Below the pieces are notes generated by a model. The model did not search any database and had not been told where the DNA came from. It was given only the letters and a program-made list of their open reading frames with translations. Source: Alisma plantago-aquatica (taxonomy: Eukaryota > Streptophyta > Magnoliopsida > Alismatales > Alismataceae). Taken from it: 64,000 bases of DNA. This document shows positions 35,698-46,124 of the stretch, one piece after another; the stretch's first letter is position 1; every line of letters begins with the position of its first letter. Both the position numbers and the translations under genes were made by a program. The DNA lies in the NCBI GenBank assembly GCA_963693085.1, contig OY856411.1:66940001-67004000 (forward strand). The letters are read 5' to 3'.

Positions 35698-36834
35698 CTA
35701 AGGGTTAACTTTATCTTGATCATCATCATTAACTTCTTCACCGTCCAAAGCAAAAACTCTTCCAGCTCTTCTTTCCACAGGTCTTCCTCTATTATTGTTA
35801 CCATTATTGTTTCCATGATTCTGAGCAAGTGCTTTTTGTTGTTGTGATGGAGCCTGACCATTACGATGCTTAGGGCAATCAGGTAGGATGTGTCCATGTT
35901 CATTGCAATAGTGACATACCACTGGTGCACCTTGATTTCTAACATGAGGGCACTTCCCTGGAGGATGGGGTCTATTACACCTTGCACAACTGTCTCTTTT
36001 CTGTTCATCACCTGAAAACTCCCTCTTCTTGTCAAACTCCCTAGGTTGAAACCCTGGGTAAGACTCCACCGCCAAAGCTTTATCAACCATCTGCTGAAAG
36101 GTCATGGGCAATTGTGGGATTAAAGCACGTCCCACATTGTAGTTGAGCCCTTGGAGGAAAAGGTCAGCCCTACGTTCCTTACCCAAATCAACTGTGTAAT
36201 GCTCCAACAATAGAAACCTTTGCACATAAGCAGAAACTGTTAAGGAGCCTTGCTTCAAGCTGTAGAACTCTGCTTCTTTCTTCTTCAAAGCAGCAGTGCA
36301 GATGTTCTTCCCACGAAAGAGAGCCAAAAACTCTATCCAAGACATGGTTGAGATATCCCTAGTCCTTGCAATTCCATTCCACCAAACTCTTGCAGGTCCA
36401 TCGAAAACATATGAAGAAAACCTAACCTTTTGGTGTGGAGGACCGGCCATACCATCAAAAGTCCTCTCTAAAGCTAACACCCAATCATCAGCTTTTTCGA
36501 CCATCTCTATCTCACCCTCACCCTTGAAGGAAGGTGGTTGCATCTTCATGAAATCCATGATCAAGAACTCCTTAGTCTTTTCAGATACAGATGGGTCTTT
36601 CATCTTCCCCACGATGGAAGACGCAAAGAGTTGTCGAAACATGGCAAACTCTTGATCCGGAGTCATAGCTCCTCCTGAAACAATAGAAGCTGAGGTATCC
36701 TGGCCAACCCTAGTGTTTTGAGGTGTCTCATAACCATACTGGTTGTCAACCGTTGAGTTATCTCCATCCATTAGGGTTTTGCCTGCACAAGGCAAGGACA
36801 CTAGGTATAAGCAACCTATCACAAAGGTAAACAT
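35698..36834 (-). CDS. Intact gypsy-type gag with zinc knuckles
   Basis: 378 residues as read from the first ATG; the more likely start is residue 22 (MDGDNSTVDNQYGY), because the first 21 residues look like read-in from the leader. Residues about 115-235 form the retrotransposon gag domain (FDGPARVWWNGIARTRD, MSWIEFLALFRGKN, KKKEAEFYSLKQGSLTVSAY, RADLFLQGLN, RALIPQLPMTFQQMV). Near residues 281-293 lies CARCNRPHPPGKC and at 306-319 CHYCNEHGHILPDC, a CCHC zinc knuckle for nucleic-acid binding. The protein stops soon after GRVFALDGEEVNDDDQ, the place where gag would run into the protease in a full gypsy polyprotein. Gag would build the particle in the cytoplasm. No internal stop or frameshift. 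Confidence 0.9.
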   Translation of the reverse strand: MFTFVIGCLYLVSLPCAGKTLMDGDNSTVDNQYGYETPQNTRVGQDTSASIVSGGAMTPDQEFAMFRQLFASSIVGKMKDPSVSEKTKEFLIMDFMKMQPPSFKGEGEIEMVEKADDWVLALERTFDGMAGPPHQKVRFSSYVFDGPARVWWNGIARTRDISTMSWIEFLALFRGKNICTAALKKKEAEFYSLKQGSLTVSAYVQRFLLLEHYTVDLGKERRADLFLQGLNYNVGRALIPQLPMTFQQMVDKALAVESYPGFQPREFDKKREFSGDEQKRDSCARCNRPHPPGKCPHVRNQGAPVVCHYCNEHGHILPDCPKHRNGQAPSQQQKALAQNHGNNNGNNNRGRPVERRAGRVFALDGEEVNDDDQDKVNP

Positions 36835-36880
36835 CCTAAGGGAGACGAGTTTGAAATAGTTAGATAACCGACTGCTAATG

Positions 36881-36892
36881 GCTCTGATACCA
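36881..36892 (-). promoter_or_regulatory. Primer binding site of gag-only element (tRNA-iMet)
   Basis: Minus strand TGGTATCAGAGC, three bases after the end of the 5' LTR. It is complementary to the 3' end of plant initiator tRNA-Met, the usual primer of plant LTR elements. Confidence 0.92.
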
Positions 36893-36895
36893 TGC

Positions 36896-39800
36896 TGTAA
36901 AGAAGTGAAACCACTCCTCTACTAGAAAGAAAAGACTTCATCCTTTAAACCAAACACCACAAAAAAAAATTTCACCAAAGGGATGGAGATCAATTCATTC
37001 AACATGAAAGTATCATAACACAAAGAGTAGCAACGGAAAAGAAATATTATCTAACAATTTACAAATCTTGATACAACACTTCACCTCATAAGGTATCTAG
37101 CCAAAGACCAAGCCGAGGGTCATCTAACCACCTCTTCAAGTCTCCCAAAGATCAGCTACAAGGTTGATGTTGAAGTTGCCTTTCCTTAGCCAAACCTGGG
37201 GTTGGAAGTATACCCCACAAAAGAAGAAGAAAAAAGAAATACATCAGCAAAAAGCTGGTATGTGTATGCTTAAAAGAAACTTTGAGAAATTTAAGCAATA
37301 AGGAAATCAAAAGTAGAATGCTTCCCATACAAGAGATAAGGACTACCCACATGGGCATAAAAGAGAACAAACCTCATAACATGATAAAATAGGATACTTT
37401 CCATGAACAAATAAATAAGATTGTGCAATACTGGCACATAAGAAGGTAGTAGAGAATACACCTCACAATCAACATCAATAACATGCATGCATGTGAGATA
37501 AACATAGCCCTAGAACAATATAAACACAAAGGCGGCCAAGCACAAACTTGAACCTGATAGAGAAAGGAATACTGCCAATCTCCTAAATATAATAAATTGA
37601 GTATGGATTACTGCCAAACTCGGGTATAGAGAAGTGGTATACTGCCACCCTCCTTCATAAATAATAGGGGATTACTACCCCAAAACCCAAATAATTTACA
37701 CTACTCTAGTGCTACTGAATCACATTGCATGTAAATATAGAGGCAAGTAATTAGTTTAGTCAGAAGATGAAACAAAGGTTTCCATCATACAATGGACAAC
37801 ACAAACAATTTAACACTTCAAAGTGGCACATACCAATATAAAAGACCAACATGCACCAAGGCACAAGAGAGATATCAAGAAAATATCCAACTCTATAATA
37901 AATAAAATAGTTCACACGAACCATGATATCAACAGATAAGACATATTGTGTAGGCCAATCTCAAGAGAATGAAAAGATAGGTGAATTGCTCATGGTAGAG
38001 GAATAGGGGATACAAAATACCTCAAATCAGTGTCCAAACTGCAAAGCACTCCTACATCCAAGTCTAGGTCGCCAAAGGCCTATTAAACACATATGTAAGG
38101 TTTATGTCAATTTCATGTACATTAACCAAACCCTAAAAACCATCTTTTTATATATGTGTGAATTATGTTATGAAAACTATTCCATATTTTATCTTATGTT
38201 ATTAGGAGTCCAAAACATATTTTATTATATTTTTTTGACTTATAGATAATTAGTTATGATTTTTACAAGGTAATTCATCATTTATTAGATCCAAAGAAAA
38301 ACACCTATTATTAATCTTTAGATTCAGTTATCAAAACTTATACCATTAATTAGATCTTATTTTTTGATTCCAACGAATATTTTTCTGTATTTTTCTGTTC
38401 ATTAATTAATTAGTTACGAATATGATAAAACCGACCAATGAGGAAATTCCAAATTAGCACCAAAAGTGAGAGAGAAGAGAGAGGGGCTCGCTTGAGAGCT
38501 GGCCCAACCAACGATGGACAACAGACCAGATTAGCAGCCAACTAAGCACGCGACTAAGGAGACTGGAGTAGGTGAAAAGATAAAAATACCCCTACGAGAA
38601 ACTCAAAGAATAGAACAGAAATGAGAGGGCAACATAGTAGTTACACCAAAGCTCATCTTCCTCGTGAGAACTTCTCGAACTCAAGCTCTAGAGTCACAAA
38701 CCTCCGATCAAACCACGACCATAACCACATATCTCTGGATGCTAACACTCCAGACGACTCAGCAAGGTTGGACCGAATCCAACGACCCCGATACAACGGT
38801 GACGGTGACCAAATCATAGAAAGTCGATACTGCCAGGAAAACCTATAAGTGGATTGAGTCCACAAAAACACAGAAGACGAGAAAAATGGTGGCTCGAAAG
38901 CATCGTTCAACCATACCGATGTAAAACCAAAACCATTGACAGCGAAGAATAGGAGAAATGAGGCTCAAATCACCAGAATTGCTCTAAGGTTAAAGAAAGG
39001 CTTGAAATTGGGGAAAACCTAAAGACGAGCCCAAAAAGTAAATTGGATAGGTCAATACCTTCGAGGAGTTATCAGAAGCACACCGACACCATCACCCACT
39101 GAGGAGAAGACCAGAAACCCCGATCCGAGCTTGAAGTGTCCCAAAGAGGGTGTGAGAATTGGGCGAGGATGCACCGGGGAGAAATAGGTCAAAGTCACAG
39201 AGGTTTTCAGTACAATGGGATGTGAAGAAGGTATCCCATTGCTTTTATAGAGAACCAAAACTTGAGGCAGTAGGAAAAAGGAAAGAAGGGGGAAACAGGG
39301 GAAGAGAGGAAGGCACCTCACTGACTGGGAAACACAGGAAATAAAAGCCTGATAAAGCAGGGTCGACAAAATGCGGAAAATCAAGAGGAATGTGAAAAGC
39401 AACACAGAAAGCGACGAGAAGGGAAGGGAGATCAGAAAACCACGTGCGAAGAAACCAAGCACTGTAGCCGGGAAAATCTAATCTGAATGGAGGTAGGAGA
39501 TAACTCCTCCTCTGTTGGATTAGATCCAACAGCCACAAAAGAGGCCGACATAAGTGGGCCGCGTGACAGCCCAGGATGAGAGAAATTCAGAAAATAAACC
39601 GATTTAAACCAAAGCGAAAGCCAAATTTACATGTATTTTCTCTTTCCTCATTTAAGGGTCTAAAACTTATCCAAATTAAACCAAACTTGGCACACAAGTT
39701 AATTTAAACGTATAGATTCCGAATCTTCAATTGGATTTTACTTTTGGAAATATAAGATGGGTTATTTAATGTATTCTTTGTTTCTCTTTCTTGATGCATT

Positions 39801-40367
39801 AATGGCACATAAATTATCCAAATTAGGTAAAACTTCATCCATAAGTTAAATTAAGTGTCTTGAATATGAATTTGCCTTTATTTCCCATTTTTAGTGTCAT
39901 GAGTTTATTAATCAAACATTATCCAAACTAGTTGCAAATTTTCACAAAAGCTTATTTTTATGTTTAGATTACGAATTTAGAGTTAGTTTTCCAATTTGAG
40001 GGCATTAACTATTTTACATCACTTTATTGGCCTAATTTCCATTTTTCCTTGATAAAGGCATTAATATTTGCATTTATCTTCTAATTTAGATGATACTTGG
40101 TCCTTAAGTTTCTTTTTGGTCAAGAAAACGAGATTGAGTGTCAAATTATCTTTATGGCTTTCTATTTGTAATTTTTGGAACAATATATTCCACATTATCT
40201 TCCTTGATCCAATTAAATTCTTTAATTTCTGATTATCATCCAAACAAGTCACTATTAAGTATAAAGTATTTTAGATTCTCTTAATTACATGTATTAGCTT
40301 ATCCTTGTTTGGCTATGTCAAAAAGGGTAAAACTATTAGGGTAGGATTCTATTTCTAGTATGTTACA
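36896..40367 (-). repeat. 5' LTR of gag-only element (minus orientation)
   Basis: 3472 bp in TG...CA form (TGTAAAG ... GTTACA on the plus strand; both ends intact here). The first 95 bases differ from the other LTR at about four places. Confidence 0.95.
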
Positions 40368-40372
40368 ACGTC

Positions 40373-40925
40373 ACTTTTAAAGGCATCTGTTCTATAAATA
40401 CACTGACACCTAAAACCTAAAATGTCGCTTTAATAAAATAACCGACATCTATCTGTGAAGGGCGACCAGACACATGTATCACTTTTATTCAGTGTCGGTT
40501 CCCTAATAATAAACCGACGCCTCAAATTAACCGCCAAATCCAAAATTTCCATTGAAAAAAATTACCTCCAAAATTTAATATATGGCGTCGGTTATTAACT
40601 ATTAAACCGACGATGAAAGGTTATTCACGAGACAGAAATTGGGCACATTTTGATCGTCGGTTTTACTACAATGACTGACGCTTATGGGTTTTCCCACATT
40701 ATTCTCGGGAAAATTTTCACACCCTTTGAGCGTTAATTTTCGAAAGAAACTGACGACTATGGTCATTAATGAAGAACAATTTTTTTAATCAGTATATGTA
40801 GATAGACGTCGGTTTTTTTCTAGTAAAAATCGACGACTATCATTGAGAATAGGTGTCGGTGTTTTTTTAGAACCAACACCTTTAGTTTTATGTGTTGGTT
40901 TTATTTAAGAACCGACACCTAATGT
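40373..40925. repeat. Left subterminal repeats of CACTA
   Basis: Many short motifs of the form GTCGGTT or its inverse AACCGAC, often as pairs such as GGCGTCGGTTATTAACTATT followed by AAACCGACGA. These are the usual binding sites for the DNA-binding CACTA protein. Normally they would begin right after the 5' tip; here 8.36 kb of retroelement separates them from it. Confidence 0.85.
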
Positions 40926-41346
40926 TAACTTAATAGCACCCGCGCGAGCCCGACTCTTCCCCTTTCTCTGTTTCATTCATCTCGATTGAGGGTTTAAACA
41001 TCGGCGATGATTCCTCTGCTCACCGCTCCTGTGTCGCCGCTCACCTCCACCGCCACCGTTTGCTGGTCCTTCGACCGCTGCGCTCCAGGTCGGCCACCAC
41101 CCTAGCTCGATCAGTTGCTGGGCCGCCCTCTCTGCTCGTCGCGCCTGTTCTGCACTTGCTGGTCGGCGCTGCCGTTCTCTGGAGCTCCTCGTCGGCCGCC
41201 TGAGCCTGCTCCTGCTCCTTCTCCTGCTCATCGTGGTTCACGCGTTGCTTCGACGCCTGCCCCTTCTCTCCAAGCTTCTACTTTCCTGCCCAGGTAGGCC
41301 ACTGCCCTTCTTTTTCCTCCACCTCTTCTTCTTCCTACTCCCTCTT

Positions 41347-41494
41347 CTTACCAAATGGATTACAGCAAGGCCACGACCGTGTGGGCTGGTCACGACCGTG
41401 GCTGTGTTGGCCGACCACGGCCGTGGTAGGCCAACATAGCCACGGCCGTGGCTAGCCCACACGTTCGTGGCCTTGCTTTTATCCATTTGGTAAG
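41347..41494. repeat. 148-bp near-perfect inverted repeat, CCACGGCCGTGG centre
   Basis: The left arm begins CTTACCAAATGG and the right arm ends CCATTTGGTAAG, with matching AGCAAGGCCACG, GTGTGGGCT and GTTGGCC blocks between. The centre is ACCACGGCCGTGGT (41415-41428). Related short palindromes (CACGGCCGTGG, GCCAGCACGGCCG) recur near the right end of the CACTA at 49880-50030. GC-rich in an AT-rich element. Possible transcript hairpin. Confidence 0.85.
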
Positions 41495-41879
41495 GAGGGA
41501 GCAGGATACATTTACAATTGAATACTAATGCTTGACCTAATTCTATAAATTTTTATGCATGTTGAATTAAGATATTAAAACCCTAATACACATTTCACCA
41601 TAATCTTGAATTAACTATATTGCTGAAATCTTGTGATCAATCTATGTAAGATATTAAAGCCCTAATGTTAAATCTCTGATTTTTAGTGATGTGTCACCCT
41701 AAGATCTACATGAATCCCTATTGTATGATGTATATTGATGATAATGCATGAGCTAGTTTGAAATTTTGAAATCAATTATGAATCTCTCCATCCCTAGGTC
41801 ATACTAATTTATGTGTAATCTTTACCTTGATTATGGACATGCATGGACACTCGAAATATTGAAATCAATGTTATAGAAT

Positions 41880-42515
41880 GACAACACATGTATTTGTTGG
41901 CCTAGAAACCCGACCAAGATTTATGCATTAGGAGTAAATCTTGGATAGTCCCCGATTTGGGACTATTCTTGAACACCTAATCTCACTTAGGATGTAAGTG
42001 TATAATGTGTATTTGGTTTTCAAGAAAATTCCGGTAGCATTTCCCCATTTGTTCTCTAAGTACATCTGTACTTGGAGAATAGTGGGGAAATGTTGTCGAA
42101 ATTTTCTTAAAAACCCAATACACATTATACACTTACTAGTGAGATTAGGTGTTCAAGAATGAGATAGGTGGTACACATTTATTATATATAAGAATGACAG
42201 CACATGTATTTGTTGGCCTAGAAACCCGTCCAAGATTTACTCATTAGGAGTAAATATTGGATAGTCCCCGAATTGGGACTGTTCTTGAACACCTAATCTT
42301 ACTTAGGATGTAAGTGTATAATGTGTATTGGGTTTTAAAGAAAATTTCAGCAACATTTCCCTGTTTGTTCTCTAAGTACATATGTACTTGGAGAACAGCG
42401 AGGAAATGCTGCCGAAATTTTCTTGAAAACCCAATACATATTATACACTTACTAGTGAGATTAGGTGTTCAGGAATGGGATAGGTGGTACGCATTTATTA
42501 TATATAAGAATGAAA
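41880..42515. repeat. Tandem pair of ~310-bp units, each with a long fold-back
   Basis: Units 41880-42190 and 42193-42515 are about nine-tenths identical (ACATGTATTTGTTGGCCTAG, GGATAGTCCCCGA). Within each, AACACCTAATCTCACTTAGG to TTCTCTAAGTACAT is followed by its inverse (GTACTTGGAGAA to GAGATTAGGTGTT), giving arms of about 90 bp. They lie just before the TNP2 start, in the leader region. Confidence 0.88.
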
Positions 42516-42623
42516 ATACATGTATTTGTTGTCCTAAAGTTTTAACCATGCAAAAGCTCTAATCTGTTAACCCTAGACCCTAATCTTGTTGTAATATATA
42601 CTTGTTTTCTCTTTGATCATAGA

Positions 42624-45600
42624 ATGGATAGATCATGGATGTCCATTCACAATCGCAGCACCCCAAAGTTTATATCTGGTCTTGACCAGTTTATTAGATT
42701 TATCGAGGAACATAGAAAACAACCTGGAGATAGGTTCTATTGTCCATGTAGGCATTGCGGTAACAACTTGAAAGTCAGCACTGGTGACGAAATCAAAAGT
42801 CATGTCATGTGCAACAGGATTATACAAGGCTATACAGAATGGCACTGGCATGGAGAGATTTCAAACCCAAAAGCAGTGGATGTCGATAGCAGTGCTTGTG
42901 TGGAGGAAGAAATTGCCTCCGATGACGTACATGTGAATCAACCAGTTCCAGTAGACATCGTTGATGCGATGCTGGATAGTTGTGGGGTAGAGCACACTGA
43001 TCCACCTCCCATTTTTAGAAACATTGTACATGATGCTGAGATATCGTTATACACAGGTTGTACTAAGTTTACGAAGCTTAGCACTGTGTTGAGATTGTAT
43101 AAGCTGAAAGCTAACAATAGATGGAGCGACAAAAGCTTCACGTCATTGTTATCTTTGTTGAAAGAAATGCTTCTTGAAGGAAACGAGTTGCCAATCTCAA
43201 CATACCAGGTAAAGAAATTCTTGTGCCCAATGGGAATGGATGCCAAGAAGACACATGCATGCCCAAATGATTGTGTATTATTTCAAAAGGACTATGTGGA
43301 TTTGAAAGATTGTCCAAAATGTGGTGCGTCACGGTATAAATTGACGACTTTGGGGGAGTCCAAAACTGGTTCTCCTGCCAAGGTGATGTGGTATCTACCT
43401 ATAATATCATGGTTTCAACGCTTGTTTGCCAATTTGATAGATGTAAAGAATTTGAGGTGGCATGCAGATGTTAAGAAAAATAATGATGGGATCCAATGAC
43501 ATGCGCATGATTCCCCACAGCGGAAGAAGATTGATCTATTATACCCTGAATTTGGTGAAGCAGTCAGGAATCTAAGACTTGGGCTTTGTACAGATGGGAT
43601 GAATCTATACGGGACATTGAGCAGCCAACATAGCACTTGGCCAGTCATGCTTGTTATATACAATCTTCCTCCCTGGTTGTGTATGAAAAATAAGTACATA
43701 ATGCTGTCGTTGTTGATATCGGGCCCTAAACAACCTAGAAATGATATCAATGTTTATCTTGAACCTCTGATTGATGACTTAGAGAAAATTTGGGGTGAAG
43801 GTGTGATGACCTATGATGCTTCACGAAGAGAGACATTTCGTTTGCATGCTATGTTGTTTTGCACTATTAATGACTTTCCAGCATATGGGAATTTGTTTGG
43901 ATATAGTGTCAAAGAAGCTAAAGCATGTCCTATATGTGAAGAGAACACTGATTCAACAAGACTAAACATGGCGGTAAGACTGTATATCTCAATCATCGAA
44001 GGTTTCTTACAAAATTCCATCTGTATCGTAGGAAGCACAAAGCATTCAATGGATTGAATGAGGAACGGAGTGCACCTAAACCTATACCAGGGGAGGTTGT
44101 TTATGAAAGAGTAAAAGACTTTGTCAATGAATTTGGTAAGAGATCACAATGTACTATGGTCACACGGAGTGACAAATCTTTATTCAAGAAGAAGTCAATA
44201 TTCTGGGATCTTCCTTATTGGAGTTCTTTGACATCAGGCATTGTATCGATGTCATGCACATTGAGAAAAATGTCTATGATAGTGTCACTGGTACTTTGTT
44301 GAATATACCAGGTAAGACTAAAGATGGGATAAAATCTAGACTGGACCTATGTAAAATGGGAATAAGGTCAGAATTAACAGAATTACGTGAAATGGGAAAT
44401 CGGCGAACATACTTACCTCCCGCTTGTTACACATTGTCTAGAAAGGAGAAGAAAGCTTTTTGTGAATGTTTGGTAAAAGTTAAGGTGCCACAGGGTTACT
44501 CATCCAACATTCGTAGATTGGTATCAATGAAAGATCTGAAGTTGATAGGTCTTAAATCTCATGATTGTCACACTCTAATGCAACAAATATTGCCGGTGGC
44601 AATTTGATCTATATTGCTGAAGCATGTAAGGTTTGCAATCACCACACTTTGTTTCTTTTTCAACAGTCTGTGCAGCAAGGTTATTGACCCTGATACTCTC
44701 GATAATTTGCAAAGAGAAGTGGTTGTTACCCTATGTCAGCTTGAGATGTTTTTCCCACCATCGTTCTTCGATATCATGGTACATCTTGTTGTCCACTTGA
44801 TTAGGGAAGTGAAAATGTTGGGACCAATGTTCTTGCATTGGATGTATCCCTTTGAACGATACATGAGCGTTTTTAAAAGTGAGGTTCGAAACCGTTATCG
44901 GTTTGAAGGGAGTATTATTGAGGGTTATGTGGAAAGAGAGGTTATGGATTTTTGCAATGAATTTCTCATGGTAATGACACTCCTGGTAATGACAAGAATA
45001 TTGAGGAGCAATTTGGCAAAGGAATATTGGGATCACGGGTGAAAGTAATCAGCCGTGAGCAGTTGGAACAAGGTCACTTGTATATTTTACACAACATGGA
45101 TGAAGTGAGTGTTTATATCGAGGAACATACCAATTTCATCAAGAGACAATATCCTCGAGCCAATACAATGTGGCTTTCTAGAGAGCATAACAAGACATTT
45201 ATTAAGTGGTTTGAAGATAAAGTCTTACATCAACTATCTCAAACACCAGATGATATTACTGAAACTATCAAATGCCTCGCATTTAAACCAAAATTGAATG
45301 TTATGTCTTATGAAGGGTATGACATTAATGGATTCACATATTACACAAAGCACCAAGATGATAAGAGTGGCGTCCAAAATAGTGGGGTCACCCTTCAAGC
45401 GTCGACTATGTTTTTTGCAAGTGCAAAGGATAAGAGTCCACGTGAAGCTAAAATGTCATATTACGGTGTCATTGAAGACATATGGGAGTTTGACTACATA
45501 GATTTCAGAATTCCGCTCTTCAAATGTAATTGGGTTGATAACACTAAAGGAGTTATAGTGGATGAATTGGGTTTCACTTTAGTGAACTTTGAAATGATTG

Positions 45601-45777
45601 GCGAGAAGGGTGAACCATTCATATTGGCATCACAGGAGAAACAAGTATTTTATATCGATGATCCTACAAATGATAAATGGTCGGTTGTTCTTCATGGTAA
45701 AAGATAGTTCATTAAAGATCCTATAGATGAAGAAGAGTACTATGATAAGTATGATGACTCCAGTCCATTCTCAGTTT
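42624..45777 (+). pseudogene. CACTA transposase TNP2-type, with DUF4218 and DUF4216 regions, disrupted
   Basis: Start at 42624 (MDRSWM), typical of plant CACTA transposases. Domains in order: transposase-associated N-terminus (CPCRHCGNN, WHWHGE); TNP2 core (LRLYKLKANNRWSDKSF, CPNDCVLFQKDY, CPKCGASRY, LRLGLCTDGMNLYGTLSSQ, CPICEEN, KKSIFWDLPYW, FFDIRHCIDVMHIEKNVYD); DUF4218 (HLVVHLIREVKMLGPMFLHW, RYRFEGSIIEGY); DUF4216 (CNWVDNTKGVIVDELGF). Breaks: stop at 43498; 1-base frame changes near 43967, 44220 and 44975; stop at 44606; stop at 45705. At least two of the stops could come from CGA by C-to-T change. All main domains are still recognisable, so loss of function is fairly recent. The family protein joins the terminal repeats and cuts and pastes the element; this copy cannot. 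Confidence 0.93.
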
Positions 45778-45904
45778 AGTTGCCAACACCAGCAAATATT
45801 GAAGCTAATGATGACTTGTATGTGCACAGAGATCACAATGAAGGATTGTTAATTGATAAAAATTCGCAATAATAGAGGCATGTTTATTTTTTATATGTTT
45901 TATT

Positions 45905-46118
45905 TTCTGAATGTGAACTTTACAATGTGAATTACTTTACAATGTGAATGTGAACTTTACAATGTGAATTTTACAATGTGAATTACTTTACAATGTGAAC
46001 TTTACAATGTGAATTACTTTACAATGTGAATTACTTTACAATGTGAATGTGAACTTTACAATGTGAGCTTTACAATGTGAATTACTTTACAATGTGAACT
46101 TTACAATGTGAATTGAAC
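45905..46118. repeat. TTTACAATGTGAA short tandem array
   Basis: About 14 copies of TTTACAATGTGAA followed by TTAC, C or TG in irregular order, filling the space between the two CACTA genes and ending just before the second gene's first ATG. Confidence 0.9.
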
Positions 46119-46124
46119 TTTTAG

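Larger units (their letters stand above)
32015..40367 (-). mobile_element. Gag-only LTR retrotransposon (TR-GAG-like), 8.35 kb, inside the CACTA
   Basis: Target duplication ACGTC (32010-32014 and 40368-40372). LTRs 32015-35499 (3485 bp) and 36896-40367 (3472 bp) are nearly identical. The internal region is only about 1.4 kb and holds a primer site, one gag gene and a polypurine tract, all on the minus strand. There is no protease, RT, RNase H or integrase. This is the form described for non-autonomous plant elements with terminal repeats and only GAG; enzymes would come from a related full element. Insertion only 28 bp inside the CACTA end would separate the transposon tip from its subterminal repeats. 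Confidence 0.93.

Noticed and set aside
38653..39538. Overlapping frames in the LTR of the gag-only element
   Set aside because: Not conserved between the two LTRs and without recognisable domains.
41041..41486. Arginine- and proline-rich frames on both strands
   Set aside because: Produced by GC-rich leader sequence and the 148-bp palindrome upstream of TNP2; they overlap on both strands and lack domains.
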